A stretch of 64,000 nt of DNA from Acinetobacter vivianii (GTDB taxonomy: Bacteria; Pseudomonadota; Gammaproteobacteria; Pseudomonadales; Moraxellaceae). Location: NCBI RefSeq assembly GCF_014635885.1, contig NZ_BMDR01000010.1, forward strand, positions 1-64,000, given 5' to 3'. Below are positions 54,309 to 63,714 of the stretch, piece by piece; position 1 is the stretch's first letter, and each line of letters begins with the position of its first letter. The position numbers and the translations under genes are program-made. Below the pieces are notes generated by a model, which was given only the letters and a program-made list of their open reading frames with translations, did not search any database and was not told the DNA's origin.

Positions 54309-55709
54309 TTACGAAGCCCGAGATAAGCCACCACCTAAAGCTTTATAGAGTTCGATCTGATTATTTAATTTGGTTTGTTCCAACAGCAGTAGACCTTGTT
54401 GAGCCGCATAAGCAGAACGTTGTGCATCCAACACGGTCAGATAACTGTCAATGCCTGCTCTAAAGCGAGCCGTAGATAATTTATAGGTGGTATCGGTTGC
54501 AGCAACCAAACGACGTTGTGCACTCAAACGATCCTCGATATGGGCACGGGCAGCAAGGGCATCATTGACTTCACGAAAAGCGGATTGAATGGCTTTTTCA
54601 TAATCTGCAACAGCAATTTTTTGCTCTGTTTCAGAAATTTTAATATTGGCTTTACGCGTTCCCCAATCAAAAATTGGAAGATCAATACTTGGTCCAATTG
54701 ACCAAGAGAAACCTCCTGATTTAAATAAATCTTTGAGATCTGTCGATGCATAGCCTGCTGAGCCTGTCAGGCTAATGGTCGGGAACATGCGTGCTTTCGC
54801 TGCACCAATATTTGCACCAGCAGCAAGTAGTTGATATTCAGCAGCTTTCAGGTCTGGACGATTATTGAGTAAATCACTGCTTAAGCCCATTGCAAAGCTG
54901 CGTTCAGCACTGATATTTTTCACATCTTGATTTGGCAGGAGATTTTGAGGAATCGCTTGACCAGCCAACAGATCCAGTAGGTTTTGTGCTTGTGACACTT
55001 GAGTTTTATAGGTTGCGACATCATTTCGGGCGGTTTCAACTGAAATCTGTGCTTGTCGTAACGGAACTTCACTATCAATCCCGACATCAAAACGTTTCTT
55101 GTTGAGGTTAAATGAATCGAGCTGTGCTTTTAAGGTCTGCTCAGCCAGATTTAAATTGGCCTTTGCATAGGCATAATTCAACCATGCTTGGCTGACCTGA
55201 CTCACCAGACTAATTTGAGTGGCATCTCTAGCACTTTGGGTGGCAAGATAATTATTCAGCGCTGCATCTTTTAAACTTTGTACACGACCCCAAAAGTCTA
55301 ACTCATAAGCAGTTACGCCAAGGCCGACTTGAAAGGTGGAATAAGGATTATTCGGATTTACAGTAGGGTTAACCTGTCTTACAGCGCTTCCAGTCGCACC
55401 AATAGTCGGTAATTGGTCATTTTTGCTGATTTGATATTGTTGCTGTGCACGTTGAATATTCAGTGTTGCAGTACGTAAATCACGGTTATGATTTAAACTG
55501 ATTTCAATCACTTGTAATAAGCGCGGGTCAGAAAAAAATTGTTGATAACCTTGATTGGCAATCGAATTTCCAGCTGTGGTTTGAGAAAAATTTTGTGGAA
55601 TATCCGATTGAATCACAGGTTTTGGTGCCTGCATATTCATACACGCGGTCAAGGCAATTGAGAGCGTAGAGACAAGCAGGCCACGAGATAAGACAGTCGC
55701 TTTAGACAT
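54309..55709 (-). CDS. adeC: AdeC-type outer-membrane efflux channel
   Basis: This 466-residue protein is a TolC/OprM-type outer-membrane factor. It has a lipoprotein signal with the lipobox LTAC near residue 23, and two OEP repeats with long helices (GVTAYELDFWGRVQSLKDAAL near residue 132, then IGPSIDLPIFDWGTRKANI and TVLDAQRSAYAAQQGLL). It completes the AdeAB tripartite pump. The true start is the ATG at 55709 after GGAGAA; a TTG 12 bases upstream is also in frame. AdeK is the paralogue to exclude; location after adeB favours adeC. Confidence 0.88.
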   Translation of the reverse strand: MSKATVLSRGLLVSTLSIALTACMNMQAPKPVIQSDIPQNFSQTTAGNSIANQGYQQFFSDPRLLQVIEISLNHNRDLRTATLNIQRAQQQYQISKNDQLPTIGATGSAVRQVNPTVNPNNPYSTFQVGLGVTAYELDFWGRVQSLKDAALNNYLATQSARDATQISLVSQVSQAWLNYAYAKANLNLAEQTLKAQLDSFNLNKKRFDVGIDSEVPLRQAQISVETARNDVATYKTQVSQAQNLLDLLAGQAIPQNLLPNQDVKNISAERSFAMGLSSDLLNNRPDLKAAEYQLLAAGANIGAAKARMFPTISLTGSAGYASTDLKDLFKSGGFSWSIGPSIDLPIFDWGTRKANIKISETEQKIAVADYEKAIQSAFREVNDALAARAHIEDRLSAQRRLVAATDTTYKLSTARFRAGIDSYLTVLDAQRSAYAAQQGLLLLEQTKLNNQIELYKALGGGLSRAS

Positions 55710-55750
55710 GGTCTTCTCCAAATAAGATAAGAATAAATGCAGAGGAGGAG

Positions 55751-55778
55751 GCAGAGGAAATCCGTTGATTCCCTCTGC
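55751..55778 (-). other. Hairpin between adeB and adeC
   Basis: GCAGAGG and CCTCTGC form a perfect 7-bp stem (55751-55757 with 55772-55778) with a 14-nt loop in the short gap between adeB and adeC. It could reduce read-through or stabilise the adeAB part of the message. Confidence 0.5.
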
Positions 55779-55788
55779 GCAATGTCAT

Positions 55789-58700
55789 TTAAGATGGATT
55801 TTTTTGCTTCGAAGAAAACAGCTTTTCAACTGCACCCAGAATGAAAATGAAGAACACGGGTACAAAGAAGATTGCCAAAATTGTCGCTGAAATCATGCCA
55901 CCAAATACACCTGTACCTAAGGCATGCTGTGTTTCTGAACTGGCACCAGAAGCGATCACCAGTGGAATCACACCACAGGTAAAGGCCAGCGAAGTCATCA
56001 AAATCGGGCGTAAACGAAGTTTAGCTGCGGCAACGGTGGCCTCGACTAAACTCATGCCTTCTTCTTTCAGCATCTTGGCAAATTCGACAATCAGGATCGC
56101 ATTCTTGGCAGATAAACCAATAATGGTAATCAGGCCAATTTTAAAGAACACATCATTCATCAAGCCTCGAGACATAATCGCAACAATGGCACCAAAGATA
56201 CCCAAAGGCACGACCAGCATCACTGAAAGCGGAATTGCCCAACTTTCATAAAGTGCAGCCAGAACAAGGAATACCACCAGCATGGAAAGGGCAAGCAAGA
56301 ACGCCATCTGCGATTCAGATTGCTTTTCCTGTAAGGAAATACCCGTCCATTCATAGCCGATACCTTTTGGCAATTTGGCAATCAGGTTCTCCATTTCACG
56401 CATGGCATCGCCTGATGAAGTATCAAAGTTTGGGATACCTGCAATACTTAACGATGGGCGACCGTTATAGCGGTTATATTGCTGTGGCGCTTTATTCCAT
56501 TGCGGTGTGACCACTTCAGATAAAGAGACCAATTGCCCATTTGAACCCATCACTTTCAGATTCAAAATATCTTTTAATTGCATTCGTGATTTGGCATCGA
56601 CCTGAACAATGACTTGTTGCATACGTCCCTGATTTGGGAAGTCATTGATATACATCGAACCCATTGACGTTGAAATGATGTCAGAAACATCCGCGAACTT
56701 CACACCAAGAACATTCAATTTTGCACGGTCAATTTTTAAAGAAATATTGTCACCTTGCGGTAAACCTTCATTCCAAACCATATAGAACTTTTTATTCTTG
56801 GCTGCCATTTCCATTAACTGGTCTTGTGCAGCTAACAGCGCAGGCATACCCAGATTCGCACGGTCTTGTAAGCGTAAGCTGAAACCGGCAAATGTTCCAA
56901 GTTCATCAATGGCAGGTGGAAGCACCGCCATGGTTGCACCTTCTTTGCTATGAGCCATTGTTTCATTGACGCCGTTGGTCATTTCGCTGGCACTTGAGGT
57001 ACGCTCTTTAAAATCTTTGAGCGTGGTAAAGGCAATACCTACGTTTTGACCCGCACCACTGAAGCCCCAGCCCATAATGGTGGTGTTACTTTTGACATTC
57101 GGATTGTCTTTTAAACTGTTTTCAAACTCATTGACGACGCCTCGCGTTCTTTCAGCAGTGGCGTCAGAAGGCAACTGGAACGAAGTCAGGAACCAGCCTT
57201 GGTCTTCTTCTGGCATAAAGGCGGTTGGCCAGTATTTCATGCCTGCAAAAGTAAGACCTGTAATGACCACAAAAATCGCCATCATTGGAACGCTATGCTT
57301 GATCACTTTCAGCAGAATCAATTCATACTTTTTAGTAACTTTATCGAAGCTACGGTCAAACCATGCAAAGAAACCTTTCTTTTGATGATGTCCATCAATC
57401 GGTTTAAGGATAGTGGCACATAACGCAGGGGTCAGGATCAATGCTAATAATGCAGAGAACAGAATCGACACTGACATGGTTAAGGTAAATTGTTGATAGA
57501 TAATGCCGACAGAACCACTGGCAAATGCCATCGGTAAGAATACCGCTGCCAAGACCAAGGTAATACCAATAATCGGGCTAGTGATTTCCTTCATGGCTTT
57601 GGATGTCGCTTCTTTCGGTGGCAGACCTTCAGTTGCCATAATCCGTTCGACGTTTTCCACCACCACAATTGCATCGTCGACGATAATCCCGATGGCCAGC
57701 ACCATACCAAACATGGTCAGTACGTTAATCGAGAAGCCTGCCATGAGCATAACTGCAAAAGTACCCAACAGCGCAATCGGTGCAACAATTGCGGGAATTA
57801 AGGTATAGCGGACATTGTGCAAGAATAAATACATGACAATGAACACCAGCACCATGGCTTCAAGTAAGGTATGAATTACTTTTTCGATTGAAATTTTAAC
57901 GAAAGGCGCCGTATCGTAAGGAATGCTGAATTGCATGCCTTCTGGTAAATTGAGTTTTAGTTCTTCAATTTTTGCTCTGACACCTTCAGCCGTTTTCACA
58001 GCATTGGCACCCGGACTGAGCTGAATCGCAGCAGCCGTTGCAGGTTTACCATTTTCTAAAATTGCAAAGTTATAGGCTTGTGAACCCATCTCCACATTCG
58101 CAACGTCAGACAGTTTAATGACACTACCACTGGTCTTACTTTTGAGACTGATATTTTTAAATTGTTCAACATCGCCCAATTGACCTTCGGCTGATAAGGG
58201 GATTGTGATTAATTGACCTTTGGCTGCAGGTAGATCACCCAGTCGACCGGGTGCAATCTCGACGTTGTTTTCACGGATGGCATTGTTGACATCACTAATC
58301 GATAGACCGTAAGACACCAGTTTATTTGGGTCAACCCAGATACGCATGGCTTTTTCAGCACCGAAGGATTGAACTTTACCTACGCCTTCAACACGTTTCA
58401 GTTCTTCGACCACGTTACGGACCAGATAATCACTCACGTCAACTTCGGAATATTGTCCATTCGGTGAGTTAATCCCAACCAGCATCAGGAAGCCGGATGA
58501 AGAGGCCTCAACTTGTAAACCTTGTTGGCGAACCACTTGAGGTAAACGTGCTTCAACAGCCTTGATCTTGTTTTGTACATCGACCTGCGCCATTTCAACA
58601 TCGGTACCCGGTTTAAACGTCGCCGAAATCTGGGCTGTGCCTGAGGTATCTGTAGTCGCGCTGTAGTAAAGTAGGTTTTTAACCCCAGATAATTCCCGTT

Positions 58701-58902
58701 CGATCAAAGTCACAACGCTGTCATTGATCGTTTTAGGAGTTGCACCTGGATATACCGCAGTAATGTTGACTTGAGGCGGTGCCACACTTGGAAAGCGGGC
58801 AATCGGTAATTTGGGAATACTAAGGACCCCAAATAAAATAATGAAAATCGCAATCACCCATGCAAACACAGGGCGGCGAATGAAGAATTGTGACATCATC
58901 AT
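55789..58902 (-). CDS. adeB: RND multidrug efflux transporter AdeB
   Basis: AdeB is the inner-membrane proton-driven pump of the AdeABC system. The 1037-residue product begins with (MM)MSQFFIRRPVFAWVIAIF, the AdeB-type N terminus rather than that of AdeJ, and shows 12 hydrophobic segments and two large periplasmic loops. The proton-relay Asp pair is in GIIVDDAIVVVEN near residue 407. Three adjacent ATGs give alternative starts; the first overlaps the adeA stop by 4 bases. Known AdeB proteins export aminoglycosides, tetracyclines, fluoroquinolones and others. Confidence 0.96.
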   Translation of the reverse strand: MMMSQFFIRRPVFAWVIAIFIILFGVLSIPKLPIARFPSVAPPQVNITAVYPGATPKTINDSVVTLIERELSGVKNLLYYSATTDTSGTAQISATFKPGTDVEMAQVDVQNKIKAVEARLPQVVRQQGLQVEASSSGFLMLVGINSPNGQYSEVDVSDYLVRNVVEELKRVEGVGKVQSFGAEKAMRIWVDPNKLVSYGLSISDVNNAIRENNVEIAPGRLGDLPAAKGQLITIPLSAEGQLGDVEQFKNISLKSKTSGSVIKLSDVANVEMGSQAYNFAILENGKPATAAAIQLSPGANAVKTAEGVRAKIEELKLNLPEGMQFSIPYDTAPFVKISIEKVIHTLLEAMVLVFIVMYLFLHNVRYTLIPAIVAPIALLGTFAVMLMAGFSINVLTMFGMVLAIGIIVDDAIVVVENVERIMATEGLPPKEATSKAMKEITSPIIGITLVLAAVFLPMAFASGSVGIIYQQFTLTMSVSILFSALLALILTPALCATILKPIDGHHQKKGFFAWFDRSFDKVTKKYELILLKVIKHSVPMMAIFVVITGLTFAGMKYWPTAFMPEEDQGWFLTSFQLPSDATAERTRGVVNEFENSLKDNPNVKSNTTIMGWGFSGAGQNVGIAFTTLKDFKERTSSASEMTNGVNETMAHSKEGATMAVLPPAIDELGTFAGFSLRLQDRANLGMPALLAAQDQLMEMAAKNKKFYMVWNEGLPQGDNISLKIDRAKLNVLGVKFADVSDIISTSMGSMYINDFPNQGRMQQVIVQVDAKSRMQLKDILNLKVMGSNGQLVSLSEVVTPQWNKAPQQYNRYNGRPSLSIAGIPNFDTSSGDAMREMENLIAKLPKGIGYEWTGISLQEKQSESQMAFLLALSMLVVFLVLAALYESWAIPLSVMLVVPLGIFGAIVAIMSRGLMNDVFFKIGLITIIGLSAKNAILIVEFAKMLKEEGMSLVEATVAAAKLRLRPILMTSLAFTCGVIPLVIASGASSETQHALGTGVFGGMISATILAIFFVPVFFIFILGAVEKLFSSKQKNPS

Positions 58903-60044
58903 TGGGCTCCTTGTGTTGCAGGAATTTTCCAGTTGCTGATTTCAAGTTTTTGATTGGGCTGAATACGGTCAATACCTTCTACAACCACTTTATCGCCTGT
59001 TTTCAGGCCTTTGTTGGCGATATAGAACTGATCATATTGTTGTCCCAACTCAATTGGGCGAATCTCTGCTGCACCTTTGGCATTGATCACATAGACTTGC
59101 GGCTCGCCATTGATGTTGCGTTGTACTGCTTGAGCAGGAATCAATAAAGCTTGAGGGATCGAAGCACGGTCAATATTGACACGCACATACATACCCGGAA
59201 GTAATTTTCTTTCAGGATTATTCACTTCGATACGAATGGTGACATCGCCAGTTTCTGGATCAACATTGATGTCTTCAAATAGCATTTTGGCTGTGACGTT
59301 ATAGGCTTGACCATGACTATTTGAAATACGTACCGTTTTTTCATTATTGGCAGACAACTCACCACTTTGTAGCGCGGCTTGTAAACGTTCGTATTCACCA
59401 ATCGACTGTTTTACATCGACATACACCTTGTCAATTTGCTGTACGGTTGCCATGGTATTGGCATCACCTTGGCTGACCAAAGCACCTTCGGTCACAAATG
59501 ACTGTCCAATACGACCCGAAATCGGTGCGCGCACGGTGGCATATTGTAAGTTCAGGTTTTGACGGGTGAGTAGCGCTTTCATCTGGGCAACATCGGCTAA
59601 GGCCTGACGATATTCAGCTTGAGCATTACTGACTTCCTGCTTACTGATTGCATTGCTTGGCAGTAATTGTTCATACCGTTCTAACTGAACTTTTAAGCGT
59701 GCCACTTCAGCTTCAGCCTTATTGAGTGAAGCTTTGTTGCTATTCACATCGGCCTGAAAAGTTTCTGCATTAATTCTATAAAGTGCTTGGCCTGCTTTAA
59801 CTTCACTGCCTTGTTTAAAGAGCACTTTTTCAATAATACCACCGACCTGAGGACGGATCTCGGCGGTACGGAAGGCCTGTACACGTGCGGGCAAGTTTTC
59901 GCTAAAGTTGACTGCTTGTGGTTGAAGACTTAACACGCTCACTTTGGCAAGCGGTGTTTCAGCAGGTTTTGCCTCGTCAGAACCACAGCCTTGTAGCACA
60001 AGCCCGATGGATAAAAATAATGGAAGTAATAAACGCTTTTGCAT
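58899..60044 (-). CDS. adeA: Periplasmic adaptor subunit AdeA
   Basis: AdeA links AdeB to the outer-membrane channel. The 381-residue lipoprotein has the lipobox LQGC near residue 20, then the membrane-fusion protein order: beta-barrel/lipoyl half (RPQVGGIIEKVLFKQGSEVKAGQ), helical hairpin (about residues 100-170), second lipoyl half (RAPISGRIGQSFVTEGALV) and barrel. It is the first gene of the minus-strand operon, divergent from adeR. Confidence 0.95.
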   Translation of the reverse strand: MQKRLLLPLFLSIGLVLQGCGSDEAKPAETPLAKVSVLSLQPQAVNFSENLPARVQAFRTAEIRPQVGGIIEKVLFKQGSEVKAGQALYRINAETFQADVNSNKASLNKAEAEVARLKVQLERYEQLLPSNAISKQEVSNAQAEYRQALADVAQMKALLTRQNLNLQYATVRAPISGRIGQSFVTEGALVSQGDANTMATVQQIDKVYVDVKQSIGEYERLQAALQSGELSANNEKTVRISNSHGQAYNVTAKMLFEDINVDPETGDVTIRIEVNNPERKLLPGMYVRVNIDRASIPQALLIPAQAVQRNINGEPQVYVINAKGAAEIRPIELGQQYDQFYIANKGLKTGDKVVVEGIDRIQPNQKLEISNWKIPATQGAQ

Positions 60045-60110
60045 TCTGTCCGACCTTGGGAGTTTTTGATGCTGACATTATTTTCCTGCTTTGTGTAACC
60101 AACATCAGGG

Positions 60111-60131
60111 AAGTGTGGAAAAAGTGTGGAG
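60111..60131. promoter_or_regulatory. AdeR-type tandem 10-bp binding repeat
   Basis: AAGTGTGGAA (60111-60120) and AAGTGTGGAG (60122-60131) form a direct repeat with a 1-bp spacer. This matches the AdeR-binding repeat AAGTGTGGAG described in A. baumannii between adeR and adeA. Here it lies 59 bp upstream of adeR and 67 bp upstream of adeA. Confidence 0.85.
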
Positions 60132-60189
60132 ATCGACAGATAAATCAGCGTATCATGCAAAATGACCGTAGTTATTCGATGATTGATTC

Positions 60190-60921
60190 ATGTTTGAAGC
60201 CTCGTTTTCTTTTGATTGCCGTGATAAGCAGATTCTCGTCGTAGAAGATGAGTACGATATTGGCGATATTATTGAGCACTACTTAAAACGTGAAGGCATG
60301 CAGGTGCTTCGAGCCATGAATGGTAAACAAGCAATTGAAATTCATGCCGCTCAGCCGATTGACCTGATTCTGCTGGATATTAAATTACCTGAATTAAACG
60401 GCTGGGAAGTGCTGAGCAAAATCCGCCAAAAAGCCCAAACTCCAGTGATTATGCTGACTGCACTGGATCAGGAAATTGATAAGGTCATGGCATTAAGAAT
60501 TGGTGCGGATGACTTTGTGGTTAAGCCTTTCAATCCCAATGAAGTGGTCGCGCGGGTGCAGGCTGTTTTGAGAAGAGCACAACAAAATCAGCAAGCGCAA
60601 AATAAAAATCTGTTATATAAAAATATTGAAATTCACACGGCCATTCACAGTGTTTATGTTCATCAGCAAGATCGGAAAACCTTACTGAATTTAACTTTGA
60701 CAGAATATAAAATCCTGATTCTGATGCTCGAGCACCCGCATAAAGTATTTACCCGAAGTGAGCTGATGAGTTACTGCTTACCCGATAGTGATGCTTTGGA
60801 GCGGACTGTAGATAGCCATGTCAGTAAATTAAGAAAAAAACTCGAGGAACAGGGACTAGAGCAGGTCTTAATTAATGTTCGTGGTGTGGGTTATCGTTTT
60901 GATCATCCGCAAACGTTTTAA
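60190..60921 (+). CDS. adeR: Response regulator AdeR
   Basis: The 243-residue OmpR-type regulator has a receiver domain (residues 13-125) with phospho-acceptor Asp63 in LILLDIKLPE and acidic residues in VVEDEYD, and a winged-helix DNA-binding domain (about 140-240) ending in VRGVGYRFDHPQ. It is divergent from adeABC, which AdeR controls in A. baumannii, with the tandem repeat between. adeS follows after 42 bases. Confidence 0.95.
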   Translation: MFEASFSFDCRDKQILVVEDEYDIGDIIEHYLKREGMQVLRAMNGKQAIEIHAAQPIDLILLDIKLPELNGWEVLSKIRQKAQTPVIMLTALDQEIDKVMALRIGADDFVVKPFNPNEVVARVQAVLRRAQQNQQAQNKNLLYKNIEIHTAIHSVYVHQQDRKTLLNLTLTEYKILILMLEHPHKVFTRSELMSYCLPDSDALERTVDSHVSKLRKKLEEQGLEQVLINVRGVGYRFDHPQTF

Positions 60922-60963
60922 TTTTTAGTTTCAGATAATCGTACAAGTCGTTTGAGAAATAAC

Positions 60964-62043
60964 ATGAAAAATAAGTCAGGCATTAGTAAACAGCTCTTTA
61001 TCGCTTTAAGTATTGTGAACTTGAGTGTGACGTTATTTTCTATTTTTCTGGGCTATTTCATCTATAACTACGCGATTGATGCGGGCTGGCTGACTTTAAG
61101 TTCATTGCAAGACGACTGGACTGAATTCCATTTTGTTGACTGGATCTGGTTAGGAACCGTAATTTTTTGTGGTGCGGTGATTTCTTTAATCATTGGGATG
61201 TTTCTTGCTCAGCGCTTTATTAAACCGATTAATTATCTGGCGGAAGCTGCACAAAAAATTAGTCAGGGAGATCTTTCAGCCAGAGCAGAGGATAGCCAGA
61301 TTCATTCCGCTGAAATTTCTGAACTCATGCATAATTTTAATAATATGGCGAAAAAATTAGAAAGTTCAGTCGAAAATGCTCAGGTCTGGAATGCCGCAAT
61401 CGCCCATGAATTAAGAACTCCCATCACCATTTTGCAAGGACGTCTACAAGGTGTTCTTGATGGTGTGTTTAAGCCTGATGAAGCTTTGTTTAAAAGCTTG
61501 TTAGGACAAGTGGAAGGATTATCGCATCTGGTGGAGGATTTGCGGACTTTAAGTCTGGTTGAGAATCAACAACTCAGGTTACATTACGAAGCTGTTGATC
61601 TAAAAGTCCTTGCAGACAACGTATTGAAACTGTTTGAACATCGTTTACAGCAAGCAGGATTAGAACCTGTACTTGAGATTTCTACGACCCCAGTAAATTG
61701 TGACCAGCGCCGTATTGAGCAAGTTCTTATGGCATTGATTGATAATGCCATTCGCTATGCCAATGCTGGAAAACTGAGCATTTCTTCAAAATTAGTTGCA
61801 GATCATTGGATCATTCAAATTGCTGATCAAGGGCCCGGTATTGCTTCTGAATATCAGCAAGATTTATTTGATCCTTTTTTCAGACTTGAACAGTCCCGTA
61901 ATAAAGAATTCGGCGGAACAGGGTTGGGCTTAGCGGTTGTGCACGCAATTGTCGTCGCTCATAAAGGGACGATTGAATACAGCAATCCTGCCAATAATAG
62001 TGTGTTTACCATTAAGCTGCCTGCAACATCCTCTTCTGAATAG
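60964..62043 (+). CDS. adeS: Sensor histidine kinase AdeS
   Basis: The 359-residue kinase has two membrane helices (about residues 11-37 and 58-82) flanking a short periplasmic segment, a HAMP domain (about 84-136), the H-box AIAHELRTPITIL with His148, and an ATPase domain with N-box LIDNAIRYAN, DQGPGIA and FGGTGLGLAVV. The ATG at 60964 gives the AdeS N terminus; a TTG 12 bases upstream is in frame. It is the partner of AdeR. Confidence 0.94.
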   Translation: MKNKSGISKQLFIALSIVNLSVTLFSIFLGYFIYNYAIDAGWLTLSSLQDDWTEFHFVDWIWLGTVIFCGAVISLIIGMFLAQRFIKPINYLAEAAQKISQGDLSARAEDSQIHSAEISELMHNFNNMAKKLESSVENAQVWNAAIAHELRTPITILQGRLQGVLDGVFKPDEALFKSLLGQVEGLSHLVEDLRTLSLVENQQLRLHYEAVDLKVLADNVLKLFEHRLQQAGLEPVLEISTTPVNCDQRRIEQVLMALIDNAIRYANAGKLSISSKLVADHWIIQIADQGPGIASEYQQDLFDPFFRLEQSRNKEFGGTGLGLAVVHAIVVAHKGTIEYSNPANNSVFTIKLPATSSSE

Positions 62044-62269
62044 ATCCAAATCATGGATGACGCCTGATGTAATTTAATGACACGTTTGGTGATAGGGAAG
62101 AATTGTTGATTTTCCAGCACCCACTCAACAGAATCATGCTGTTGCTGAAACATAGATAAAATGATTTTTTCCTAATGTTTTGATATTTATAAATAAAAAA
62201 TATGGCACCTAATTTGTATTAATCACAGTGAAAGATGAATTGTGTTTAACAACAAATTTGGAGCAGAGC

Positions 62270-63625
62270 ATGAGTAGAAAAATCCGATTAGGTGCGTTTA
62301 TTCCAGCAACAGGACAACATGTCGCTGCATGGCGACATCCAGAATCGCAACCGACAAAAGCCGTTGATTTTGATTTTATTAAAGAACAGGTGCAGTTAGC
62401 TGAAAAAGGCTTATTTGATGCTTATTTCTTGGCTGATGGTTTGGCTGTGAACTTTGGACAAGCTGAACATACGGGTTACAGTGACAAAGTGGCAGGTTTT
62501 GAGCCCGTTACGCTATTTGCCGCTTTATCGACAGTGACCAAAAATATTGGATTTATTGCAACGGCATCGACTACCTACGAAGAACCGTATTTATTGGCGC
62601 GTAAATTTGCTTCCCTAGATCACCTCAGCCATGGCCGTGCAGGATGGAATGTGGTGACCTCTGCTTCGGAAGCTGCTGCCGCAAACTTTGGCTATGAACA
62701 GCAAATTCCACATGCAGAGCGTTACGAGCGTGCACAGGAATATGTTGATCTGATTAAAAAGCTTTGGGATAGCTGGGAGGATGATGCCTTTATCCATGAT
62801 AAGGTATCAGGTATTTTCTATAATCCTGAGAAAGTTCATAACCCAAATCACAAAGGCAAATACTATGCGGTGAAAGGTGCGTTGAATGTACCACGTGCGC
62901 CACAAGGCTACCCAGTCATTGTGCAGGCGGGGCAGTCAGGGCCTGGGCGTGATCTGGCAGCGCGGTATGCTGAAGTTATTTTTACCGCCAATCAAAAACT
63001 GGAAGATGCACAAGAGTTCTATCGTGATGTAAAAAGCCGTTTAGCGAAATATGGACGCTCGGCGGATGAACTTTTAATCTTACCGGGTGTTTCTGCATTT
63101 GTGGGCCGTACAGAAGAAGAAGCGCGCGCTAAATACCAACAGCTCACGGACCTGATTCATCCAGAAGCAGGGCTTGCTTTACTGAGTGGTTTAAGTGGTG
63201 GCTTTGATTTTTCAGGCTATGATCTGGATGGTCCATTCCCTGAGTTGGGTGAAGGCCAAGGCATGGTGAGTCGTCCTGCTCTAATTGCAGATATTGCCAA
63301 GAAAAACAATTTCAGTATCCGCCAGCTCTATGAGTGGGTTGCTGGTGCACGTGGACATTGGCAACTGATTGGCACACCTGAACAGATTGTCGATCAATTA
63401 CAACAATGGTTTGAAAATGAAGCAGCCGATGGCTTCAATATTTTGCCACCAAGCACGCCAGCAGGCTTGAATGATTTTGTTGAGTTGATTGTGCCAGAGT
63501 TACAGCGTCGTGGTTTATTCCGTACCGAATATGAAGGAACGACGTTGCGCGAAAACTTGGGGCTGGCACGTCCTGAAAATCAATATGTCCTTGCTCGACA
63601 GGCTGAAAAAAACAAAGCCAGTTAA
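62270..63625 (+). CDS. Flavin-dependent monooxygenase, NtaA/SnaA/DszA family
   Basis: The 451-residue protein is a bacterial-luciferase-fold monooxygenase of the NtaA/SnaA/DszA group, which uses FMNH2 from a separate reductase. Typical blocks are GAFIPATGQHVAAWRHP, GLFDAYFLADG, LDHLSHGRAGWNVVTS and PVIVQAGQSGPGRDLAARY. The frame is open from 62228, but the ATG at 62270 follows GGAG at good spacing. Substrates of this group include sulfur compounds and aminopolycarboxylates; none can be chosen here. No flavin reductase gene is visible in the window. Confidence 0.86.
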   Translation: MSRKIRLGAFIPATGQHVAAWRHPESQPTKAVDFDFIKEQVQLAEKGLFDAYFLADGLAVNFGQAEHTGYSDKVAGFEPVTLFAALSTVTKNIGFIATASTTYEEPYLLARKFASLDHLSHGRAGWNVVTSASEAAAANFGYEQQIPHAERYERAQEYVDLIKKLWDSWEDDAFIHDKVSGIFYNPEKVHNPNHKGKYYAVKGALNVPRAPQGYPVIVQAGQSGPGRDLAARYAEVIFTANQKLEDAQEFYRDVKSRLAKYGRSADELLILPGVSAFVGRTEEEARAKYQQLTDLIHPEAGLALLSGLSGGFDFSGYDLDGPFPELGEGQGMVSRPALIADIAKKNNFSIRQLYEWVAGARGHWQLIGTPEQIVDQLQQWFENEAADGFNILPPSTPAGLNDFVELIVPELQRRGLFRTEYEGTTLRENLGLARPENQYVLARQAEKNKAS

Positions 63626-63658
63626 ATTCATGTTAAAACTGAAGCATAAATTAAAGAA

Positions 63659-63688
63659 ACAAGGGCGACCATTAACAGTCGCTCTTGT
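63659..63688 (+). other. Hairpin between the monooxygenase and aldo/keto reductase genes
   Basis: ACAAGGGCGAC pairs with GTCGCTCTTGT over 11 positions with one G-T wobble and an 8-nt loop. No T-run follows, so it may be a weak terminator or stability element. Confidence 0.5.
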
Positions 63689-63714
63689 ATTATCACAATT
63701 AAATTGAGTAAAAA

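Noticed and set aside
61959..62153. Minus-strand frame of 64 codons overlapping the end of adeS and the gap after it
   Set aside because: The part in the gap looks somewhat protein-like, but it lacks a good ribosome binding site, overlaps adeS extensively and has no recognisable family. It may be a remnant; not supported enough to list.
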